Source: Alterluteimonas quercicellularis (GTDB taxonomy: Bacteria > Pseudomonadota > Gammaproteobacteria > Xanthomonadales > Xanthomonadaceae). From it: DNA of 48,332 nt. Where the stretch lies: NCBI RefSeq assembly GCF_021191635.1, contig NZ_JAIWPR010000052.1:1-48332 (forward strand), read 5' to 3'. Under the pieces are notes generated by a model. That model was not told the DNA's origin. It was given only the letters and a program-made list of their open reading frames with translations, and did not search any database. Shown piece after piece: positions 42,642-48,332 of this stretch; positions within the stretch are counted from its first letter, which is position 1; every line of letters begins with the position of its first letter. A program made the translations under genes and the position numbers.

Positions 42642-45284
42642 ATGAGCTACAGCAAGTCCCTGCTTTCGGCGGCGGTCGCGTCCTGCCTGGCATTCGGTGC
42701 CCAGGCGCAGGAGCCCTCCAGCGGTCGCGACGATCCGACCGAGCTCGACGCCATCACCGTGGTCGGCATCCGCGCCAGCCTCGAGCGCTCGCTCGACACC
42801 AAGCGCAACAACGACACCGTTTCCGAGGCGATCACCGCCGAGGACATCGGCAAGTTCCCCAACACCAACGTCGCCGAGGCGATGTCGCAGATCCCGGGCG
42901 TCTCGCTCGACCGCCGCTTCGGCCAGGGCGAGCGGGTCAGCATCGACGGCACCGATCCCAGCCTCAACCTGACCTTCCTCGACGGCCGCCCGGTCGCGCA
43001 GGCGATCTGGCTGTACGGCGAGCAGCCCAACCGCGGCTTCGACTACACCCTGCTGGCGCCGCAGATCCTCGGCCGCCTGGAAGTCATCAAGTCCTCCGAG
43101 GCGCGCCTGCCCGAGGGCAGCCTGGGCGGCACGGTGCTGATGCACACTCGCCAGCCGCTCGACCTGGAGGCCAACGAGGTCGCCGCCTCCATCGGCTACA
43201 GCTACAACGACCAGGCCAGCAGCGGCGCGCCGAACGCCTCGCTGCTCTACAGCTGGAAGAACCCGGACGAGACCTTCGGCGTGGCGATCTCGGCGCAGCG
43301 CTACGAGGAGAAGGTCGACCGCCAGGGCATGGAGGTGTTCGGCTACGCGCCCGCCTCCACCTTCCCCAACGCCGCCGCGTCCGGCCTGGACCCGGACGCG
43401 ATGGTGCCCAACTCCATCAACGCGGCCTGGTTCCAGCAGGAGCGCAAGCGCGACAGCGCGGTGGTCAACCTGCAGTTCAAGCCCAGCGACGCGCTGGAGT
43501 TCAACCTGCAGGGCCTGTACATCCGCGAGAACTTCGACAACTACAACCAGTCGCTCTACAGCTTCCTGACCTGGAACCCCGGCACCATCGGCGCGGTCGA
43601 CCGGCTCGACCAGGGCCCGGACGGGGTGGTCGTGGGCGGGCATTCCGGCCCGAACGCGGACCCGGACGGCGGCACCGTGATCTACGACAACAACGTGCGC
43701 GAGTCCGAGGTCACCACCAAGGGCCTCGACCTGCGCGGCGCCTGGCAGGGCGACGTGTGGGGCGTGTCGGCGCAGATCGGCCGCAGCAAGTCCGACAACA
43801 TCGACCTGGCGCAGTACTTCATCGAGCCGGTCTACAACGGCGGCTTCAGCTGGAGCATCGACGACGGCATCCGCTTCGACGATCCCGACGCCGCGCGCGA
43901 TCCCGCCAACTGGGGCTCCAACGGCTGGCTGGGCAACAACGGCGTGTTCTCCACCGAGAGCGAGAACCGCTACGGCCAGGTGGACTTCAGCGTGCGCCTG
44001 CCCGGCGCCTTCAGCCTGCTGCGCTTCGGCGCGCGCCAGGTGAAGCACGAGGAAAGCTTCGCGCTCAACGTCTACGGCGGCGTCAACACCGGCTTCCTGG
44101 ACGAGGTGGGCACGATCGGCTTCACCGACATCCGCGGCTTCCACCCCGACCACGGCCGCCACCTGCAGGTCGGGCGCGGCAACGTGATCGACTGGATCCG
44201 CAACAGCCCGGTCGACTACACCAGCCCCGACCCCGCCAGCTACCTCAACAACACCTGGGCGCTGGAGCAGACCAACACCGCCGGCTACGTGCAGGCCGAC
44301 TTCTCCACCGGCCTGCTGCGCGGCAACGTGGGCCTGCGCTACGTGGAGTCCGAGATCGACGGCAGCGGCTTCGTCTACAGCGGCACGCCGACGCTCGACG
44401 ACCTCGACAGCAAGTGGCAGACGCGCACCGGCAAGGACGACTTCCTGCTGCCCTCCGTCAACCTGGTGCTCGACCCCGGCAACGACTGGCTGTTCCGCTT
44501 CGCCGCGGCCAAGGTGATCGCCTGGGCGCCGTACAACCAGCTGGTCAACAACACCTTCCTCAACGACACCACGCTCAACGGCGCCGGCGGCAACGCCGAG
44601 CTGTCGCCCTACGAGTCGAAGAACTTCAACCTCTCCGCGGAGTGGTACTTCGCCCCGCAGTCGGTGCTGGCCGCGTCGGTGTTCTACAAGGACATCGACA
44701 ACTACATCGACACCAGCGCCACGATCGAGCGCCAGTACAACTCGATCCGCGACAACGACCCGGCGGCCTGGGCCGCCCTGGTCGGCAGCAACGGCTGTAC
44801 CGAGGACGGTTACTGCGACTACAGCATCTCGCGCCCGCGCAACGCCGGCGGCGGCAAGGTCAAGGGCTTCAACCTGTCCTACCAGCAGGCGTTCGGCGAC
44901 AGCGGCTTCGGCCTGACCTCCAACTACACCTACGCCGACGGCGAGAACAACACCGGCAACCCGCTGCCCTACCAGTCCGAGCACAGCGTCGCGCTGAGCC
45001 CGTACTACGAGCAGGGCCCGCTGAGCGTGCGGCTGACCTACAACTGGCGCGACCACTACCTGGCCGGCGGCTACGTGGCCGGCGCCGCGCCCGCCAGCGT
45101 CGACGACTACGCCGAGCTGGGCGCGAGCGTCGGCTGGCGCTTCGACGACCACTGGTCGATCAGCTTCGACGCGCAGAACCTGCTCGACGAGGAGTACTTC
45201 CAGTACCTGGGCGAGAAGAGCATGCCCGCCGGCCGCTACCACACCGGCCGCCGCTACATGGCCACCCTGCACCTGCGCTTCTGA
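42642..45284 (+). CDS. TonB-dependent receptor, probable GlcNAc/chitooligosaccharide importer
   Basis: The 880-residue protein has a signal peptide (MSYSKSLLSAAVASCLAFGA, then QAQ) and a TonB-box-like ELDAITVVGIRASLERSLDT. The plug domain (about 55-170) contains ITAEDIGKFPNTNVAEAMSQ, PGVSLDRRFGQGERVSIDG and EVIKSSEARLPEGSLGGTV. A 22-stranded barrel ends with QNLLDEEYFQYLGEKSMPAG and the terminal aromatic ATLHLRF. This is the large sugar-type receptor family expanded in Xanthomonas and Caulobacter. Between nagK and a hexosaminidase it most likely imports chitin oligosaccharides across the outer membrane. Specificity is inferred from neighbours. Confidence 0.9.
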   Translation: MSYSKSLLSAAVASCLAFGAQAQEPSSGRDDPTELDAITVVGIRASLERSLDTKRNNDTVSEAITAEDIGKFPNTNVAEAMSQIPGVSLDRRFGQGERVSIDGTDPSLNLTFLDGRPVAQAIWLYGEQPNRGFDYTLLAPQILGRLEVIKSSEARLPEGSLGGTVLMHTRQPLDLEANEVAASIGYSYNDQASSGAPNASLLYSWKNPDETFGVAISAQRYEEKVDRQGMEVFGYAPASTFPNAAASGLDPDAMVPNSINAAWFQQERKRDSAVVNLQFKPSDALEFNLQGLYIRENFDNYNQSLYSFLTWNPGTIGAVDRLDQGPDGVVVGGHSGPNADPDGGTVIYDNNVRESEVTTKGLDLRGAWQGDVWGVSAQIGRSKSDNIDLAQYFIEPVYNGGFSWSIDDGIRFDDPDAARDPANWGSNGWLGNNGVFSTESENRYGQVDFSVRLPGAFSLLRFGARQVKHEESFALNVYGGVNTGFLDEVGTIGFTDIRGFHPDHGRHLQVGRGNVIDWIRNSPVDYTSPDPASYLNNTWALEQTNTAGYVQADFSTGLLRGNVGLRYVESEIDGSGFVYSGTPTLDDLDSKWQTRTGKDDFLLPSVNLVLDPGNDWLFRFAAAKVIAWAPYNQLVNNTFLNDTTLNGAGGNAELSPYESKNFNLSAEWYFAPQSVLAASVFYKDIDNYIDTSATIERQYNSIRDNDPAAWAALVGSNGCTEDGYCDYSISRPRNAGGGKVKGFNLSYQQAFGDSGFGLTSNYTYADGENNTGNPLPYQSEHSVALSPYYEQGPLSVRLTYNWRDHYLAGGYVAGAAPASVDDYAELGASVGWRFDDHWSISFDAQNLLDEEYFQYLGEKSMPAGRYHTGRRYMATLHLRF

Positions 45285-45364
45285 TCGCGCCGCCGGGATC
45301 ATGGCGGCGGGGACGCGCTCCCCGCCGCCTCCCGCCGCAGGGACCTGACGAGGGAGACGCCCCG

Positions 45365-47728
45365 ATGCCGCACGACCCGCTCCGCCTGGCCGCCCTGGCC
45401 TGCGCCCTGCTCGCGCTGTCGGCCTGCAGCGGCCGCCCGCCCACGGCCCCCGCCGGCGAGGACGCCGCGGCGCCTTCCGCGGCCGCCGCCGCGCACGGGC
45501 CGCAGGCCGAAGCCGGCTACGGCGCGCTGGTGCCGTTGCCGGCCTCGGTCGCGCCGCAGCCGGGGCGCTTCGTGCTCGACGGCGACACCCGCTACGTCGC
45601 CGAAGGCGAGGGCGCGCAGGCGGTGGCCGAGCGCTTCGCCGAGCTGCTGGCCCGCTCGCGCGGGCTGCGCCCGGCCGCTTCGCGCGAGCCCGGCGCGGGC
45701 CTGCGGTTCCGCATCGACCCGGCACTGGAGGTCGCCAACGACGAGGGCTATCGCCTGCGCGTCGGCGACGACGCGGTGGAGGTGACCGCACGCACCGCCG
45801 CCGGGCTGCAGCACGGCGCCACCACGCTGTGGCAACTCGCCGGCACCGGCCGCACGGCACGCGTCGAGCTGCCGGGCGTGCGCATCGACGACGCCCCGCG
45901 CTTCGGCTGGCGCGGGCTGATGCTCGACTCCGCGCGCCACTTCCAGAGCGTCGACGAGATCAAGCGCCTGCTCGATGCGATGGCGCTGCACAAGCTCAAC
46001 ACCTTCCACTGGCACCTCACCGACGACCAGGGCTGGCGGATCGAGATCGAGCGCTATCCGCGGCTCACCGAGGTCGGCGGCTGCCGCATCCCGGCCGGCG
46101 ACGGCGGCGTCGATCCCGCCACCGGCAAGCCGGTGCCCTACTGCGGCCACTACACCCAGGACCAGATCCGCGAGGTCGTGGCCTATGCCGCCGCGCGCCA
46201 TATCGCGATCGTGCCCGAGATCAACATGCCCGGGCACGCGCAGGCCGCCGTGGCCGCGTACCCGGAGCTCGGCGTCACCGGCGAGCCGCTCCCCGTGCTC
46301 AACGAGTGGGGCGTCAACACCACGCTGTTCAACGTCGAGGAGCGCACGTTCGCGTTCCTGGAGAACGTGCTGGCTGAGGTCGTGGAACTGTTCCCGGGGC
46401 GCTACGTCCACGTCGGCGGCGACGAGGCGGTCAAGGACCAGTGGGAAGCCTCGCCGCGGGTGCAGGCCCGCATGCGCGAGCTGGGCGCCGCCGACGAGGC
46501 GGCGATGCAGAGCCTCTTCGTCGGGCGCATGGCGCGCTTCCTGGAGGCGCGCGGGCGCCGGCTGATCGGCTGGGACGAGATCCTCGACGGCGGGCTGCCG
46601 CCGGAAGCGACGGTGATGTCCTGGCGCGGCATCGAGGGCGGCATCGCCGCCGCGCGGATGGGCCACGACGTGGTGATGACGCCCGTCTCCGACCTCTACC
46701 TCGACTACCTGCAGACCGATTCGCCCGACGAGCCGCCGGGCCGGCCCGCCACCAACACCCTGCAGAAGATCTATGCCTTCGAGCCGGTGCCCGCCGCGCT
46801 GACCGCGCAGCAGGCGCACCACGTGCTCGGCGTGCAGGCCAACCTGTGGACCGAACACGTGCGCAGCTTCGAGCGCGTGCAGCACCACGTCTTCCCGCGC
46901 ATCGCCGCGCTGTCCGAGATCGCGTGGACGCCGGCGGCGCGGCGCGACTGGGCCGGTTTCCTCGACCGCCTGCCCGCGCAGCTGGCACGCTACCGCGCCA
47001 CCGGCATCGCCTACGCGCAGACGCCGTTCCAGGTGCAGGCCGACGCGCGCGAGGAACGCGCGGCCGGCCGCGTCGAGGTGACGCTGCGCAACCCGCTCGG
47101 CTACCCGGTGCGCTACACCACCGACGGCAGCGCGCCGACCGCCGCCTCCTCCCGCTACGAGCGCCCGCTGGACCTGGCGCTGCCCGCCGCCGTGCGCGCG
47201 GCCGCCTTCCACGGCGACGAGGCCCTGGCGGCGCCGAGCCTGCACCGCTACAGCGCCGAGCGCCTGCTCGCGCGCAGCGACCGCCGGCTCGTCGCCTGCC
47301 CCGGCCCCGGCTCGCTGCGGCTGCGGCTGGAGGACGACGGCCCGCTGCGCGGCCCGCGCGACAACTTCGACGTCGACATCTTTTACCCCTGCTGGCTGTG
47401 GGAAGACGCCGAGCTGGACGGCGTCGTGGGCGTGAGCGTGCGCGCCGGTCGCATGCCCTATGCCTTCCAGCTGGCCCACGACGAACCGGCGCGCCGCTTC
47501 GCGCCCGCGACCGCGCCGCACGGCGAGCTGCGCGTGCACAGCGGCGGCTGCGAGGGTCCGGTGGTCGCCGAGGTGCCGCTGCCGGAAGCGCCGGGCGCCG
47601 ACGGCTTCGTCGTCCTCGACGCCGACCTGCCCGCCTCCACCCGGCGCACCGACCTGTGCCTCGTGTTCACCGGCGACACCCGGCCGACGATGTGGGTGAT
47701 CGACGAGGTGCGCCTGCGCACGGAGTGA
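45365..47728 (+). CDS. GH20 beta-N-acetylhexosaminidase lipoprotein
   Basis: The 787-residue protein starts with a lipobox signal (LACALLALSAC, Cys near residue 21), then a GH20b domain and the GH20 barrel: FGWRGLMLDSARHFQSVDEI, KLNTFHWHLTDDQGWRIEIE, PEINMPGHAQAAVAAYPELG and the catalytic Asp353-Glu354 in YVHVGGDEAVKDQW. VMSWRGIEGG and GVQANLWTEHV complete the site. After about residue 560 come a chitobiase-type C-terminal segment (GYPVRYTTDGSAPTAASSRY) and a beta-rich end domain. It would release GlcNAc from chitooligosaccharides imported by the receptor encoded 80 bases upstream. Its likely location is the periplasmic face or outer membrane. Confidence 0.93.
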   Translation: MPHDPLRLAALACALLALSACSGRPPTAPAGEDAAAPSAAAAAHGPQAEAGYGALVPLPASVAPQPGRFVLDGDTRYVAEGEGAQAVAERFAELLARSRGLRPAASREPGAGLRFRIDPALEVANDEGYRLRVGDDAVEVTARTAAGLQHGATTLWQLAGTGRTARVELPGVRIDDAPRFGWRGLMLDSARHFQSVDEIKRLLDAMALHKLNTFHWHLTDDQGWRIEIERYPRLTEVGGCRIPAGDGGVDPATGKPVPYCGHYTQDQIREVVAYAAARHIAIVPEINMPGHAQAAVAAYPELGVTGEPLPVLNEWGVNTTLFNVEERTFAFLENVLAEVVELFPGRYVHVGGDEAVKDQWEASPRVQARMRELGAADEAAMQSLFVGRMARFLEARGRRLIGWDEILDGGLPPEATVMSWRGIEGGIAAARMGHDVVMTPVSDLYLDYLQTDSPDEPPGRPATNTLQKIYAFEPVPAALTAQQAHHVLGVQANLWTEHVRSFERVQHHVFPRIAALSEIAWTPAARRDWAGFLDRLPAQLARYRATGIAYAQTPFQVQADAREERAAGRVEVTLRNPLGYPVRYTTDGSAPTAASSRYERPLDLALPAAVRAAAFHGDEALAAPSLHRYSAERLLARSDRRLVACPGPGSLRLRLEDDGPLRGPRDNFDVDIFYPCWLWEDAELDGVVGVSVRAGRMPYAFQLAHDEPARRFAPATAPHGELRVHSGGCEGPVVAEVPLPEAPGADGFVVLDADLPASTRRTDLCLVFTGDTRPTMWVIDEVRLRTE

Positions 47729-47747
47729 TCCCGCACGACCGGCCCCT

Positions 47748-48332
47748 GTAGGAGCGCGCTCGCGCGCGACCGGCCTGCCCCGCGAAGTCCGGTCGCGCGC
47801 CAGCGCGCTCCTGCAAGGGATCGCGGCGAACGCCGAACATCACGACGCGACCCGAACCCGTAGGAGCGCGCTCGCGCGCGACGGGCTGCCCCGCGACGCC
47901 CGGTCGCGCGCCAGCGCGCTCCTGCAAGGGATCGCGGCGAACGCCAAACGTCACGACGCAACCCGAACCGGTAGGAGCGCGCTCGCGCGCGACGGGCTTG
48001 CCCCGCGAAGTCCGGTCGCGCGCCAGCGCGCTCCTACAAGAGATCGCGGCGAACGCCGAACATCACGACGCGACCCGAACCCGTAGGAGCGCGCTCGCGC
48101 GCGACTGGCTGCCCCGCGACGCCCGGTCGCGCGCCAGCGCGCTCCTACAAGGGATCGCGGCGAACGCCGAACGTCACGACGCGACCCGAACCGGTAGGAG
48201 CGCGCTCGCGCGCGACGGGCTGCCCCGCGACGCCCGGTCGCGCGCCAGCGCGCTCCTGCAAGAGATCGCGGCGAACGCCGAACGTCACGACGCGACCCGA
48301 ACCCGTAGGAGCGCGCTCGCGCGCGACCGGGC
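47748..48332. repeat. Tandem array of REP hairpin pairs, period 111-112 bp
   Basis: Units begin at 47748, 47860, 47971, 48083, 48194 and 48305 (the last is cut by the window edge). Each holds a forward REP (GTAGGAGCGCGCTCGCGCGC), about 15-17 bases of spacer, an inverted REP (GGTCGCGCGCCAGCGCGCTC then CTGCAAG or CTACAAG) and a constant joint with GATCGCGGCGAACGCC and CACGACGC. The units alternate in small ways: the forward spacer is GGCCTGCCCCGCGAAGT-like or GGGCTGCCCCGCGACGC-like. There are no unique spacers and no coding capacity. It lies directly after the hexosaminidase gene and may end its transcript. Confidence 0.9.

Noticed and set aside
42545..47728. A single open frame of 1727 codons from 42545, with a good Shine-Dalgarno, running through the receptor gene into the hexosaminidase frame
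   Set aside because: Until 45365 it is out of phase with the clearly conserved TonB-dependent receptor and encodes Arg/Pro/Ala-rich sequence without domains, as high-GC shadow frames do. The hexosaminidase has its own ATG and lipobox signal at 45365.
47748..48332. Possible CRISPR array, because of regular direct repeats
   Set aside because: The full 111-112 bp unit is repeated with no unique spacers, and each unit contains an internal inverted REP pair. No cas genes are present.

Overview
The window is high-GC, densely coded gammaproteobacterial DNA. GTAGGAGCGCGCTCGCGCGC-type REP hairpins, a 'GGGAATGGGGAAT' intergenic repeat, a LacI-type nag regulon with a TonB-dependent receptor, and RHS proteins with cysteine-rich tips all point to the Xanthomonadaceae/Lysobacteraceae (a Lysobacter- or Luteimonas-like organism). 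This placement is inferred from style; no rRNA gene is present. No tRNA, transposase or CRISPR array was seen.

Layout. (1) 1-8388: a partial exported coiled-coil protein (probably a porin) diverges from a LysR regulator, which is followed by a catabolic run: carboxymuconolactone-decarboxylase-like protein, amidohydrolase, crotonase, family III CoA-transferase, glutathione S-transferase, PaaH-like dehydrogenase and PaaF-like hydratase. (2) 8401-12889: a leftward group (MidA-type methyltransferase, VanZ-like protein, AmgK-like kinase, DUF72 protein) diverging from a pteridine reductase. (3) 13013-17366: a leftward housekeeping group (tsaD, folB, YbdG-type channel, folK, DUF6159-like membrane protein). 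With the pteridine reductase this gives three folate/pterin genes close together. (4) 17566-24910: rpsU, yqeY, a BrkB/YihY membrane protein and dnaG, then a zinc-ribbon methyltransferase, cytochrome b561 and a secreted S9 peptidase.

(5) 25144-35354 is the accessory part. A membrane protein of unknown function is followed by a nuclease toxin with the GDHVGH motif and an overlapping YezG/DUF600-like immunity gene. Next comes a 1535-residue exported RHS/YD-repeat protein with its own immunity gene. Behind it lie two more tip-immunity modules: an orphan cysteine-rich tip with no core, and a frameshifted duplicate of the RHS core leading to an HEEQH (zincin-like) tip with a predicted lipoprotein immunity partner. 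Base composition changes sharply inside this locus, as expected for a polymorphic toxin that exchanges tips by recombination.

(6) 35468-47728: a complete N-acetylglucosamine/chitooligosaccharide regulon. nagX, nagA, SIS-type nagB-II, nagR and nagP run leftward; nagK, a TonB-dependent receptor and a GH20 hexosaminidase lipoprotein run rightward. Two TGAC-N-GTCA operator candidates lie in the divergent promoter. In this model oligosaccharides enter through the receptor, are trimmed by the hexosaminidase, GlcNAc crosses by NagP, and NagK, NagA and NagB-II convert it to fructose-6-phosphate, with NagR as switch.

(7) 47748-48332: a tandem array of REP hairpin pairs with a period of 111-112 bp, running off the right edge.

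The most unusual material is the RHS tip-immunity array, the neighbouring nuclease/immunity pair, and the incomplete aromatic/CoA catabolic operon at the left end.
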